Shown here: one piece after another, positions 20,484 to 31,210 of the stretch | Layout of the letters: the number at the start of each line of letters is the position of its first letter | How positions within the stretch are numbered: position 1 is the first letter of the stretch | Assembly: GCA_002684355.1 (NCBI GenBank) | Contig: NYVA01000029.1 | Coordinates: 2,055-66,054 of the forward strand | Direction: 5' to 3' | DNA: 64,000 bases | From: Formosa sp. | GTDB lineage: Bacteria; Bacteroidota; Bacteroidia; Flavobacteriales; Flavobacteriaceae | Position numbers and translations under genes: made by a program | The notes under the pieces: model-generated | What the model was told of the DNA's origin: nothing | Database searches by the model: none | What the model saw: the letters and a program-made list of their open reading frames with translations, nothing else

Positions 20484-22169
20484 TTACAGTGCTTTATTGA
20501 CAATATTGAGAACTTCAGATTCAAAATCTCCCGCCTCATCTGCCATTTTTTGACCCTTAGCAATGACTTTCTTTACAAAAGATTTATCATCCAGACTATT
20601 ACAGTTAATTTTTAAATTTAAAAAAGCGCCAATGACTGCTGTTCTGGCACAAAGTGCGGCCACTCCAACATCTGTTATGGCATTAGGGTTTCCAATTTCA
20701 GCCATTTTTTTAATAGCCTCAAAACTAGCATAGGCGGTCTGCATTACTTCCAATGGAATTTCAATGGCTTTCTTTGTGGCTGCTTGTATGGCTTCCAAAC
20801 GAATTATTTTCTCTTCATCTGTACTTTTAGGCAATTTGAATGCAGCCATGATCAGGTTAAAAGATTGCGCATCTTTATCGACTAATGTCAAAAGTTTCTT
20901 TTGATTGGCTATAGAACTGCTGCCCCAATCTGAAAAGACTTCCCATTGATCATCCCAGCCTCTTTTGTGAGCCGATAAATTTGCAGACATGGTCACCAAA
21001 GCTGCACCTAGCGCGCCACAATAGGCTGCAATAGACCCGCCACCTGGCGCTGGAGATTCACTGGCAGTTTCAAACGAAAAGGCGCGCAAATTCATATCAA
21101 TTAGCTCTGAATCATCTGCCTCTAAAAAAGATTCTAAGATTTGTTCTTCTGGGACGAAAGGTTTGAGTTCATCGAGTCCTAATGTTTTTACCGCCATTCG
21201 AATGATTTCAGCATCTGGTAATGCTACAGAACGCTGTTGCTTTTTAAGGAAATAAATACCTGCATCCATGAGCACTTGCTTTGGTACCAATCCGACGAGC
21301 TCAGACCCTGTGACTCTTAGTCCCCTTTTATCGGCACGTTCGCAAGTTTTTTCAAATACTTTATGAAGTGGGGTGGTTTGAATGTTTGTTAGGTTGTAGG
21401 AGATTTGTGCAATCCCATAATCTTTGATAAACCAACCAATCCCCTTCAGGTTTTTAAAATAACCAGGAATACGAATAGGCTCACCATTTTCATCTTTTTC
21501 CACGGGCCCCGTAAGTTTTTTTCCTTTTCTCTTTAAACGCCCTGCTTCTCGTAAATCAAAAGCGATGGCATTAGCACGTCGGGTGGAGGTCGTGTTTAAG
21601 TTTATATTGTAAGCCACCAGAAAATCGCGTGCCGCAATGGCGGTGGCGCCAGATTTTTTGATATTTTCATTAAATAGAGCAGGACCATAATCAGGTTTCC
21701 AATTTGGATTTTTCAATTTTTCCTCCAGACCTTCATATTCACCAGACCTGCAATTGGCAAGATTTTTTCGCTCTGCTGTATTGGCGGCGTTCTCATAACA
21801 ATACACAGGAATTTTTAAAGATTCTCCTACTTTTTCAGATAAGATATGAGCCAAACGGACGGTTTCCTCCATACTGATATTGGCAATGGGAATCAATGGG
21901 CATACATCAACCGCTCCCATGCGTGGGTGTGCCCCCTTGTGCTTGGACATATCAATCACTTCTTGCGCTTTTTTAATCAGGTTAAATGCGGCTTCTACGA
22001 CTGCATTTGGAGGCCCAATAAAAGTAATAACCGTTCTATTCGTATCCTTTCCAGGGTCTACATTGAGAAGTTTAACGCCTGTGACTTTACTGACTTCCTC
22101 ACAAACGGCTTGTATGATAGTTTCGTTTTGACCTTCAGATATGTTAGGAACACATTCAATAATTTGCAT
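20484..22169 (-). CDS. ftcD: Glutamate formimidoyltransferase / formimidoyltetrahydrofolate cyclodeaminase
   Basis: MQIIECVPNISEGQN, KGAHPRMGAVDVCPLIPI; C-terminal cyclodeaminase SPAPGGGSIAAYCGALGAALVTMSANL. Confidence 0.95.
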   Translation of the reverse strand: MQIIECVPNISEGQNETIIQAVCEEVSKVTGVKLLNVDPGKDTNRTVITFIGPPNAVVEAAFNLIKKAQEVIDMSKHKGAHPRMGAVDVCPLIPIANISMEETVRLAHILSEKVGESLKIPVYCYENAANTAERKNLANCRSGEYEGLEEKLKNPNWKPDYGPALFNENIKKSGATAIAARDFLVAYNINLNTTSTRRANAIAFDLREAGRLKRKGKKLTGPVEKDENGEPIRIPGYFKNLKGIGWFIKDYGIAQISYNLTNIQTTPLHKVFEKTCERADKRGLRVTGSELVGLVPKQVLMDAGIYFLKKQQRSVALPDAEIIRMAVKTLGLDELKPFVPEEQILESFLEADDSELIDMNLRAFSFETASESPAPGGGSIAAYCGALGAALVTMSANLSAHKRGWDDQWEVFSDWGSSSIANQKKLLTLVDKDAQSFNLIMAAFKLPKSTDEEKIIRLEAIQAATKKAIEIPLEVMQTAYASFEAIKKMAEIGNPNAITDVGVAALCARTAVIGAFLNLKINCNSLDDKSFVKKVIAKGQKMADEAGDFESEVLNIVNKAL

Positions 22170-22242
22170 AGGGGAGTTATTAATTAGGTATAAATATATA
22201 AAATTTTAAGTGGGTTAAATTCAAATAAAACAGCTGTTTTTT

Positions 22243-23481
22243 CTAGTTTAGAATCCTCCCATTTAAAATAGTCTTATAGACTGGGTTATTTCCAAATGCA
22301 TATGGAATTTCCGCATAATTTTCCATTGGATTTGTAAGTATCAAATTGGCTTTTTTGCCAACCGTAATACTGCCATAATCATCTGAAATACCCATCGCAT
22401 AGGCGCCATTTAGCGTGGCGGCATTAAGGGCTTCTTCTGGGGTCATTTTCATTTTAATGCAAGCCAAACTTACAATAAAGTTCATATTCCCACTTGGGGC
22501 AGACCCTGGGTTGAAATCCGTCGCCAATGCCAATGGCAAGTCAGCATCCATAAGTTTTCTTGAAGGAGTGTAGGGTATTCCAAGGAAAAAGGAGCAGCCT
22601 GGCAAGGCCACTGGCATGGTTTGAGAATGCTTTAAAGCCTCGATATCGGATTCTGAAAGTTCTTCTAAATGGTCTACTGAGAGGGCTTTGTGTTTAACGC
22701 CCAGTGCAATCCCCCCAAAGGCATTGAATTGATTGACATGAATTTTAGGCAACAATCCATAGCGCTTTGCAGCGGTTAGTATTCGGTCTGTATCCTTTAA
22801 ATCGAAATAACCTTTTTCACAAAACACATCGACATAATCGGCTAAATTTTCAGTTTTAATCTTTGGGAGCATTTTATTTATAATCAAATCAACATAAGCC
22901 GATTTTTTGGATTTGTAGGCTTCAGGAACAGCATGTGCACCCAAAAATGTTGCTTTTATTTTGATGGCAGTTTGTTGGGCTATTTTTTTAATCACGCGCA
23001 ACATTTTTAACTCGGCATCAACGGTTAAACCATAACCAGATTTAATTTCTAAAGCTCCGGTTCCCAGTTTTTCAAGTTCTTTAATGCGCGCCATAGATTG
23101 TTTAAAAAGAGATGCTTCAGATGTTTTTTCTAAGGTTTTAGCAGAATTTAATATACCACCTCCCCGCTGAGCGATTTCTTCATAACTCAATCCGTTGATG
23201 CGATCTACAAATTCTTGACTGCGATGGCCAGCAAAGACCGTGTGGGAGTGGCTATCACACCAAGATGGCAGCAGTAAACGACCTGTTGCATCAATGCATT
23301 CATCCCCTTGTTTGGGACTGTAGGCTTCCATTTTTCCAAAGGCCGCAATTTTATCGTCTTTAATGGCTAAAAAAGCATTGTCAATTTTTGGTAGTTCGTC
23401 CATCAGCGCCCCAGCGACTTTAAAATCACCTTTTGCTCTGATTTGCAACAGTTGTTTGATGTTGATAAAAACCTTACGCAT
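22243..23481 (-). CDS. hutI: Imidazolonepropionase
   Basis: LLPSWCDSHSHTVFAGHRSQEFVDRINGLSYEEIAQRGGGILNSAK, EIKSGYGLTVDAELKMLRVIK, ATDFNPGSAPS. Confidence 0.95.
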   Translation of the reverse strand: MRKVFINIKQLLQIRAKGDFKVAGALMDELPKIDNAFLAIKDDKIAAFGKMEAYSPKQGDECIDATGRLLLPSWCDSHSHTVFAGHRSQEFVDRINGLSYEEIAQRGGGILNSAKTLEKTSEASLFKQSMARIKELEKLGTGALEIKSGYGLTVDAELKMLRVIKKIAQQTAIKIKATFLGAHAVPEAYKSKKSAYVDLIINKMLPKIKTENLADYVDVFCEKGYFDLKDTDRILTAAKRYGLLPKIHVNQFNAFGGIALGVKHKALSVDHLEELSESDIEALKHSQTMPVALPGCSFFLGIPYTPSRKLMDADLPLALATDFNPGSAPSGNMNFIVSLACIKMKMTPEEALNAATLNGAYAMGISDDYGSITVGKKANLILTNPMENYAEIPYAFGNNPVYKTILNGRILN

Positions 23482-23485
23482 TCTT

Positions 23486-24883
23486 TTAATTGAAACTTCC
23501 AGTCATGTCTTCGGGCTTGACCCATGCATCGTATTCCTCTGCCGTTACATACCCTAAATTGATAGCTTCTTCACGCAGTGTGGTACTGTTTTTATGTGCT
23601 GTATTTGCGATTTCAGCTGCTTTGTAGTATCCAATTTTTGTGTTTAAAGCAGTGACCAACATTAAAGAATTATTAAGCAATTCATTGATAACATTGCGGT
23701 TCGGTTGAATTCCTGAAGCACAATGCGCTTCAAAACTCTTGCAGGCATCGCCTATGAGTTGTGCAGATTGTAAAAGGTTTGCTGCCATCACAGGCTTGAA
23801 CACATTTAATTCATAGTGACCTTGGGATCCTCCAAATGCAATTGCTACGTCATTCCCAATGACTTGCGCACAAACCATGGTCAGAGCTTCACATTGGGTG
23901 GGGTTTACTTTTCCAGGCATGATAGAACTTCCAGGCTCATTAGCCGGAATGGTAATTTCACCAATACCAGATCTTGGACCTGAAGCCATCATCCGAATGT
24001 CATTGGCAATTTTATTAAGGGCGACCGCCAACTGCTTGAGCGCGCCATGGGTTTCTACGACGGCATCGTGGGCTGCTAAGGCCTCAAATTTATTTTTTGC
24101 AGTCACAAAGGGCAAGCCTGTAAACTCAGCAATGTATTTGGCAACTGATACGTCGTAACCTTTGGGTGTGTTTAGTCCAGTACCAACAGCGGTACCTCCC
24201 AACGCCAATTCTCCAAGATGATCTAGTGTGTTTTTTAAAGCTTTAATCCCATGGTCAAGTTGAGATACATAGCCCGAAAATTCTTGGCCAAGGGTTAGTG
24301 GTGTGGCATCCATAAGGTGGGTACGGCCTATTTTTACCACGGCTTTGAAGTCCTCAGCTTTGTTTTTTAAAGTATTTCGAAGTTGTTCAACGCCAGGGAT
24401 GGTAACATCAATAAGTTTTTTATAGCTTGCAATATGCATTCCAGTAGGGAAGGTGTCGTTGGACGATTGGGATTTGTTAACATCGTCGTTGGGTTGGATG
24501 GTTTTATCACCTTCTCCAATGGTTTTTCCTGCCAATTGATGGGCTCGATTTGCCACCACTTCATTGACATTCATATTACTCTGCGTGCCAGAGCCTGTTT
24601 GCCATATGACAAGCGGAAACTGCGCATCGTGTTTACCTTCTAAAATCTCATCGCAAACAGCTGCAATAAGATCCCGTTTTTTTAACTCCAGAACCCCCAA
24701 TTCGTGATTGGTGTAAGCCGCTGCTTTTTTGAGATAAGCAAACCCATACACCACTTCGAGAGGCATGGATGCTGATGGGCCAATTTTGAAATTATTTCGC
24801 GAACGCTCGGTTTGTGCCCCCCAAAGTTTGTCGGATTGCACCTTAACTTCGCCCATGGTGTCTTTTTCTATTCTATACTTCAT
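23486..24883 (-). CDS. fumC: Class II fumarate hydratase
   Basis: [53 protein letters not shown]. Confidence 0.97.
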   Translation of the reverse strand: MKYRIEKDTMGEVKVQSDKLWGAQTERSRNNFKIGPSASMPLEVVYGFAYLKKAAAYTNHELGVLELKKRDLIAAVCDEILEGKHDAQFPLVIWQTGSGTQSNMNVNEVVANRAHQLAGKTIGEGDKTIQPNDDVNKSQSSNDTFPTGMHIASYKKLIDVTIPGVEQLRNTLKNKAEDFKAVVKIGRTHLMDATPLTLGQEFSGYVSQLDHGIKALKNTLDHLGELALGGTAVGTGLNTPKGYDVSVAKYIAEFTGLPFVTAKNKFEALAAHDAVVETHGALKQLAVALNKIANDIRMMASGPRSGIGEITIPANEPGSSIMPGKVNPTQCEALTMVCAQVIGNDVAIAFGGSQGHYELNVFKPVMAANLLQSAQLIGDACKSFEAHCASGIQPNRNVINELLNNSLMLVTALNTKIGYYKAAEIANTAHKNSTTLREEAINLGYVTAEEYDAWVKPEDMTGSFN

Positions 24884-25007
24884 TACAAATGCGAATGGTG
24901 TCTTACAAATTTAATTTATTTTGAAGGAAAAACGCCTATTATTTTACGCAAATCCTTTAATTAGGTGCTCTACTTTTTTGAGTTGTTGATAATTTTAGTT
25001 TTTTCCA

Positions 25008-25038
25008 TTGTAAAACATTAAATCTTAGTGTATCTTTG
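25008..25038 (+). promoter_or_regulatory. Bacteroidota-type promoter (TTG, 20-nt spacer, TATCTTTG)
   Basis: TTG at 25008-25010 and TATCTTTG (TAnnTTTG) at 25031-25038 upstream of the small membrane-protein ORF. Confidence 0.55.
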
Positions 25039-25055
25039 TATTGAAATTATTCGTT

Positions 25056-25232
25056 ATGATTTTTGAATTTGATCAGTACTTAGGATTTTTGGCATTTTTA
25101 ACCATACTTACTATTGGGTTTTGGTTGATGATTTTTCTTCTGACCTTTGCCATCCCATACTGGGTGTTTGGTTCTGCTATTGAGGCTTTTAAAGAAAAAC
25201 GTGCAGCTAAAAAAGCCAAATCAGAGGCATAG
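25056..25232 (+). CDS. Small membrane protein
   Basis: MIFEFDQYLGFLAFLTILTIGFWLMIFLLTFAIPYWVFGSAIEAFKEKRAAKKAKSEA; ATG 25056 preferred over TTG 25041, which lies only 2 nt after the -7 box. Confidence 0.65.
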   Translation: MIFEFDQYLGFLAFLTILTIGFWLMIFLLTFAIPYWVFGSAIEAFKEKRAAKKAKSEA

Positions 25233-25251
25233 ATTCACAAAACTTTTTTAC

Positions 25252-25280
25252 AATCCAACCCCATCCGTTTGGATTTTTTT
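25252..25280 (+). terminator. Rho-independent terminator
   Basis: AATCCAA / TTGGATT stem followed by a T-run, between convergent genes. Confidence 0.65.
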
Positions 25281-25620
25281 ATACTATTTCTTGGATGCGT
25301 TCTGTCGGCCTGCCAACAACGGCCTTATTACCGTTTATGACAATAGGACGTTCTATTAATTTTGGATGGGACAGCATGGCATTGATAATTTCATCGTCTG
25401 AAAGGGTCTTGCCTTTAAATTCGGATTTCCATAAAGCTTCGTTGGTTCTTACCAAGTCAATAGGTTGCATATCAAGCGCTTTGATGATTGTTTTTAAAGT
25501 TTCCTTTGTGATGGGGTTTATTAAGTAATTTACAATCTCAAAATTACACCCCATTTTTTCTAAGAGTTTGACACCCAATCTCGATTTTTGACAACGGTTG
25601 TTGTGGTAAATTTTTATCAT
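25279..25620 (-). CDS. ArsC/Spx-like arsenate reductase family protein
   Basis: [41 protein letters not shown]. Confidence 0.88.
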   Translation of the reverse strand: MIKIYHNNRCQKSRLGVKLLEKMGCNFEIVNYLINPITKETLKTIIKALDMQPIDLVRTNEALWKSEFKGKTLSDDEIINAMLSHPKLIERPIVINGNKAVVGRPTERIQEIV

Positions 25621-26727
25621 AGTGTTTGTTGTGTTTCGTCATTTTGCCCCATCTTCATTAAAAATGATTTTAAAAATGGCATCAGTTCTCCATTTAGAAC
25701 TGCCTCTACATTTCCAGTTTCGTGGCTGGTTCGTACATCTTTAATTAATTTATAAGGGTGTAAGACATAGTTTCGAATTTGACTGCCCCATTCAATTTTT
25801 AGTTTACCTGCTTCAATATCTTCTCTTTGAGCCATTTGTTTTTTCAATTCAATTTCATACAATTGAGATTTTAACATTTGCAGAGCTCGCGCGCGATTGT
25901 CGTGCTGAGATCTGGTTTCTGAACAAGATATTTGAATCCCACTAGGTTTGTGATTGAGCTGTACTTTTGTTTCTACTTTATTCACATTTTGCCCACCAGC
26001 ACCACTAGAGCGTGCGGTGGTAATTTCAATATCTGCAGGATTGATATCAATTTCGATGCTATCATCTACCAAGGGGTAGACATAAACAGAAGCAAAACTG
26101 GTATGCCGTTTGGCGTTGCTGTCAAATGGAGATATACGGACCAAACGGTGGACCCCATTTTCTCCTTTTAGCCATCCAAAAGCAAAATCACCTTCAATTT
26201 GTAGGGTGACTGTTTTAATGCCGGCTACATCGCCGTCTTGCAGGTTTAATTCTTTGATTTTGAAGCCCTGTTTTTCGGCATACATAATATACATACGCAT
26301 CAGCATACTGGCCCAGTCACAACTTTCAGTCCCGCCAGCACCCGCTGTAATCTGTAAGACCGCACTCAAACCATCACCTTCGTCCGATAGCATGTTTTTA
26401 AACTCTAAATCTTCAATGGTTTTTTGCGCCAAGTCAAATTGGGATATCACTTCTTGATCAGAAACATCTCCATCTTTAAAAAAGTCGTAAAATACTTGTA
26501 GTTCTTCAGTCTGAGTTTGGGCGTTTTCGAATTCTTTGACCCAATTTTTATTGACCCGAATAGACTTCATGATTTGTTCCGCGGCCTTGGAATCGCTCCA
26601 AAAGTCAGGCGCATAGGTCTTTTCTTCTTCATTTTGAATTTTGACGCGTTTGGCATCTAAGTCAAAGATACCTCCTTAACGCACCCAGGCGATTCATAAG
26701 ATCTTTAATTTGATCGTGTGTTATCAT
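25617..26727 (-). CDS. prfB: Peptide chain release factor 2, with programmed +1 frameshift
   Basis: Main ORF has GGQ motif ([11 protein letters not shown]). Upstream mini-[24 protein letters not shown] from ATG 26727 ends AGGAGG-TAT-CTT-TGA-C, the canonical RF2 frameshift site; a +1 shift at CTT reads on as [24 protein letters not shown]. Confidence 0.96.
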
Positions 26728-26805
26728 AAAAATAATTAATAATGCAAAAATAGAATTTATAGTACAGAATGAAAATAATATGTAGATTTACATTCATTTT
26801 TTTTC

Positions 26806-27828
26806 ATGAAAATTGATTTAAGAAGCGATACCGTTACTAAACCAACCCCGGGCATGATTGATGCGATGGCCTCTGCGCCTTTAGGCGATGATGTCTATGC
26901 GGAAGATCCAACGGTCAATACGCTTCAAACCCGTCTTGCAACGCTTTTTGGAAAAGAAAAAGCACTTTTTTTTCCCACGGGAACCATGGCCAATCAGGCC
27001 GCTATTAAACTGCATACACAACCAGGTGAGCAGCTTATTTGTGATAAATATGCACACGTCTATAATTACGAGGGCGGGGGTGTTTCCTTTAACAGTGGAG
27101 TGTCCTGTAAATTAATTGATGGCCAGCGCGGTATGGTCAACGCGCAACAAGTAAAGGCTGCCATCAATCCACCAGATTTTTACCACAGTCCACTCACCAC
27201 TTTAGTGGCCTTGGAAAATACAACTAATAAAGGCGGAGGCGCTTGTTGGGATTTTAAAGACATTCAAAATATTCATAAAGTTTGTAAAGATCATAATCTT
27301 GGACTTCATTTAGATGGCGCTCGACTTTGGAACGCCCTTGAGGTTAAAAATGAAACTCCAAAACAATATGGTGAAATTTTTGACACTTTATCGGTTTGTT
27401 TAAGTAAAGGCTTAGGATGTCCCATAGGATCTGTCCTTATTGGCGATTCAGCGATCATGGAAAAAGCGATTCGCATTCGTAAAATGATGGGTGGCGGCAT
27501 GCGACAAGTAGGTGTATTGGCTGCTGCGGGTTTGTATGCTTTAGACCATCATCGTGAAAGGCTTTCTGAGGACCATCAAAAAGCGAAAGCCATTGGTCAA
27601 GTCCTTCAAGTGGCCAGTTATGTAGCTAAATTAGAACCGATTGAAACAAATATTGTGATATTTGAGTTGGCTTCCCACGTGGAAGCCGACAAATTCATTC
27701 GTGATTTGGAAGCAAAAGATATTTTAATCAGTGACATGGGTGGGGGTAAACTAAGAATGGTAACACATTTGGATTACTCCTCTAAAATGCATAAAAAACT
27801 TCTTGAAGTTTTAGAAACTGTTTCGTAA
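26806..27828 (+). CDS. Low-specificity threonine aldolase family (PLP)
   Basis: DLRSDTVTKPTPGM, FPTGTMANQAAIKLHTQPGEQLI, SVCLSKGLGCPIGSVLIG. Confidence 0.93.
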   Translation: MKIDLRSDTVTKPTPGMIDAMASAPLGDDVYAEDPTVNTLQTRLATLFGKEKALFFPTGTMANQAAIKLHTQPGEQLICDKYAHVYNYEGGGVSFNSGVSCKLIDGQRGMVNAQQVKAAINPPDFYHSPLTTLVALENTTNKGGGACWDFKDIQNIHKVCKDHNLGLHLDGARLWNALEVKNETPKQYGEIFDTLSVCLSKGLGCPIGSVLIGDSAIMEKAIRIRKMMGGGMRQVGVLAAAGLYALDHHRERLSEDHQKAKAIGQVLQVASYVAKLEPIETNIVIFELASHVEADKFIRDLEAKDILISDMGGGKLRMVTHLDYSSKMHKKLLEVLETVS

Positions 27829-27869
27829 ATTTTATTAATTTTGAAATCTAAGCATTAAATCCTCAAAAA

Positions 27870-30005
27870 ATGAAATCTACTTACACAGCATTATTTTTAT
27901 CGTTACTTATTTTTTCTTGTACAAATAACCCAAGGAATTCATCTATGGCAAATATAAAAGACGCCCCAAAGGCAAAACAAATAACCAAGGAATTATCCAT
28001 GCATGATGATGTCAGACAGGATGCATTTTATTGGCTCAATGAACGAGAAAATCCAGAAGTCATTGCGTATCTGGATGCTGAAAATACATATTACGATTCC
28101 AATACAGCACATACCAAAGACTTTCAGACTGCTTTATTTGAGGAGATGAAATCAAGAATTAAAAAAGACGACAGCTCAGTGCCCTACAAATACAATGGCT
28201 ATTGGTACATTACGCGCTATGAAAAAGGGAAAGACTATCCAGTCTACACTCGAAAAAAAGAAACTTTATCTGCCAAAGAAGAGCTTCTTTTTGACTGCAA
28301 TGAAATGGCCAAGGGCCATGCTTATTTCAATCTTAGAGGCCTCAATATAAGCCCCGACAATTCATTGGTTGCGTTTGCAACTGATACCATTGGCCGTCGT
28401 CAGTATAATTTATACATCAAAAATCTTAAAACAAATAAGATTTTAGAAGATAAAGTAAGCAACTCCACTGGAAGTAGCACTTGGGCCAATGACAACAAGA
28501 CACTTTTCTATACGCTTCAAAATGAAACAACCTTGAGATCTGAGGCTATTTATAAGCATACAATTGGGTCTAACACCAAGGATGATGCACTCGTTTATGA
28601 AGAAAAAGACGATACGTTTGGGGTTGGTGTTTATAAAACCAAATCCAAGAAATATTTAGTTATTTCAAGTTACAGTACGCTTACAACAGAGTATCAAATT
28701 TTAAATGCTGATACACCAAACCAGCCCTTTAAAGTATTTCAACCAAGAACTCGTGGTTTAGAATATTCTATAGCCCATTATGGAGATTCCTTTTATGTGG
28801 TGTCAAATGCTGATGGCGCTAAAAATTTTAAACTTTCTAAGACTTCAGAAAATCAAACAGAAAAGCCTTTTTGGAGGGATGTGATTCCGCACAGATCGGA
28901 TGTTTTGTTAGAAGGAATTGATATTTTTAAAGATTTCCTAGTGATTTCTGAGCGGAAAAATGGTTTGAATCAAATTAAAATTACACGTTGGGATAGTACT
29001 GACCAATACTACCTTCCATTTGAAAGTGAAACTTATACGGCTTACACCACTACCAACATTGATTTTGATACCAATTTCTTGCGTTATGGATACCAATCCA
29101 TGACCACACCTTCTTCAATGATTGATTTTAATATGGTAACAAAAGAAAAAACCATCATGAAAGAGCAAGAGGTGCTTGGCGGTAAATTTAACAAAGAGAA
29201 TTATGTTTCCGAACGGCTTTGGGCAACAGCCTCAGACGGTACGAAGATTCCAATTTCTATCGTTAAACACAAAGACACGCCCAAGCACTCAAAAACACCT
29301 TTGCTGCTCTATGCCTACGGTTCTTATGGCGCAACCATCGACCCTTATTTTTCAACAGTTCGTTTAAGTTTATTAGATCGCGGTTTTGTTTATGCCATTG
29401 CACATATACGCGGGGGACAATACCTAGGACGTCAATGGTATGAGGATGGAAAGCTGTTAAAGAAAAAAAATACTTTCACCGATTTTATTGATTGCTCAAA
29501 ATTTTTAATTTCGGAGGGTTACACATCTTCAAGTCACCATTATGCCATGGGAGGCAGTGCCGGTGGATTGCTTATGGGTGCAGTTGTCAATATGGCACCA
29601 AAGCTTTACAATGGTGTAGTTTCTCAAGTCCCATTTGTAGATGTAGTCACTACCATGCTGGACGACAGCATTCCTTTGACAACTGGAGAGTATGACGAAT
29701 GGGGAAATCCCAATGACAAACGCTATTACGACTACATGAAATCTTATTCACCCTATGACAATGTAAGTAATCAGTCCTATCCTAATATGTTGGTAACAAC
29801 AGGCTTGCACGATTCTCAGGTGCAATACTGGGAACCTGCCAAGTGGGTTGCAAGATTACGTACTCAATCTAAAAATTCATCCAAATTGTATTTAAAAACC
29901 AACATGGATGCAGGACATGGGGGGGCTTCAGGGCGTTTTGAAGGCCTAAAAGAAGTCGCCTCTGAATACAGCTTTCTACTAGATCTAGAATCAATAACAG
30001 AATAA
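27870..30005 (+). CDS. S9 prolyl oligopeptidase / oligopeptidase B-like, putative lipoprotein
   Basis: Lipobox LIFSC; catalytic GGSAGG; AHIRGGQYLGRQWYEDGK; HGGASGRF. Confidence 0.93.
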   Translation: MKSTYTALFLSLLIFSCTNNPRNSSMANIKDAPKAKQITKELSMHDDVRQDAFYWLNERENPEVIAYLDAENTYYDSNTAHTKDFQTALFEEMKSRIKKDDSSVPYKYNGYWYITRYEKGKDYPVYTRKKETLSAKEELLFDCNEMAKGHAYFNLRGLNISPDNSLVAFATDTIGRRQYNLYIKNLKTNKILEDKVSNSTGSSTWANDNKTLFYTLQNETTLRSEAIYKHTIGSNTKDDALVYEEKDDTFGVGVYKTKSKKYLVISSYSTLTTEYQILNADTPNQPFKVFQPRTRGLEYSIAHYGDSFYVVSNADGAKNFKLSKTSENQTEKPFWRDVIPHRSDVLLEGIDIFKDFLVISERKNGLNQIKITRWDSTDQYYLPFESETYTAYTTTNIDFDTNFLRYGYQSMTTPSSMIDFNMVTKEKTIMKEQEVLGGKFNKENYVSERLWATASDGTKIPISIVKHKDTPKHSKTPLLLYAYGSYGATIDPYFSTVRLSLLDRGFVYAIAHIRGGQYLGRQWYEDGKLLKKKNTFTDFIDCSKFLISEGYTSSSHHYAMGGSAGGLLMGAVVNMAPKLYNGVVSQVPFVDVVTTMLDDSIPLTTGEYDEWGNPNDKRYYDYMKSYSPYDNVSNQSYPNMLVTTGLHDSQVQYWEPAKWVARLRTQSKNSSKLYLKTNMDAGHGGASGRFEGLKEVASEYSFLLDLESITE

Positions 30006-30046
30006 AAGTTTAAAAAAATCCTTATTTTTGCTTTTCAATTGTTTTT

Positions 30047-31093
30047 ATGTCTTTAGACCGCCAACCTAAAATTTTTAATAACATCTTAGAGCTTATTGGG
30101 GATACGCCTCTTGTCAAGCTCAACAAGATAACTCAGGGATATCCAGGTACTTACATTGCTAAAATTGAGGCCTTTAACCCAGGTCAATCTTCTAAAGACC
30201 GCATCGCTTTGTACATTATTGAGGATGCTGAAAAAAAGGGTATTTTAAAACCTGGAGATACCATCATTGAAACCACTTCGGGGAATACAGGTTTCAGTAT
30301 TGCTATGGCGAGCATTGTTAAAGGCTATGACTGTATTTTAGCGGTCAGTTCAAAATCATCGCCCGACAAGATTGATATGCTCAAAAGTATGGGCGCGAAA
30401 GTCTATGTTTGCCCTGCCAACGTTAAAGCTGATGATCCACGTTCTTATTATGAGGTCGCTAAGCGCCTACATAATGAAATAAAAGGCTCTGTTTACATCA
30501 ATCAATATTTCAATGACCTCAACACAGAAGCCCACTTTAAATCAACTGGCCCTGAAATTTGGCGTCAAACTGCTGGTAAAATCACACATTTGGTCGTTTG
30601 TAGCGGAACTGGTGGGACCATTTCGGGAACAGCCCAGTACATCAAATCACAAAATCCGGATGTAAAAGTTATTGGCGTCGATGCCTATGGCTCAGTTTTG
30701 AAAAAATACCACGAGACCAGAAAAGTTGATCCCAATGAAATTTATCCTTACCGTATTGAAGGAGTGGGAAAAAATTTAATTCCTTCTGCAACCGATTTTA
30801 ATATCATCGATGCTTTTGTAAAAGTTACGGATGAATCTAGTGCGCATACAGCGCGCGAGTTGGCGCATACTGAGGGAATTTTTGGAGGTTATACTTCTGG
30901 TGCTGTTTTACAAGCAGTCAAGCAACTGCAAGATGAAAACACATTTAAACCATCGGATGTTGTGGTCATGATTTTTCCAGATCATGGATCTCGTTACATG
31001 AGTAAAGTTTACAACGATCAATGGATGAAAGAACAAGGTTTTATGGATGATACTTTAAAGCCCACTACCAAACCCATTGCCTATATAAAATGA
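30047..31093 (+). CDS. Cysteine synthase-family PLP enzyme (possible cysteate synthase)
   Basis: [23 protein letters not shown] (PLP lysine), [24 protein letters not shown]. Confidence 0.85.
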   Translation: MSLDRQPKIFNNILELIGDTPLVKLNKITQGYPGTYIAKIEAFNPGQSSKDRIALYIIEDAEKKGILKPGDTIIETTSGNTGFSIAMASIVKGYDCILAVSSKSSPDKIDMLKSMGAKVYVCPANVKADDPRSYYEVAKRLHNEIKGSVYINQYFNDLNTEAHFKSTGPEIWRQTAGKITHLVVCSGTGGTISGTAQYIKSQNPDVKVIGVDAYGSVLKKYHETRKVDPNEIYPYRIEGVGKNLIPSATDFNIIDAFVKVTDESSAHTARELAHTEGIFGGYTSGAVLQAVKQLQDENTFKPSDVVVMIFPDHGSRYMSKVYNDQWMKEQGFMDDTLKPTTKPIAYIK

Positions 31094-31210
31094 AGTCAAA
31101 TGATAAGCGCTTTTAGTTAGTAAATATTAAGCCTTAACTTTTGTCAAATCTTTATGTTTTAATTGGATTATTGCATAATTTTGAAATAAAATTAAGATTC
31201 AGAAATTTAG

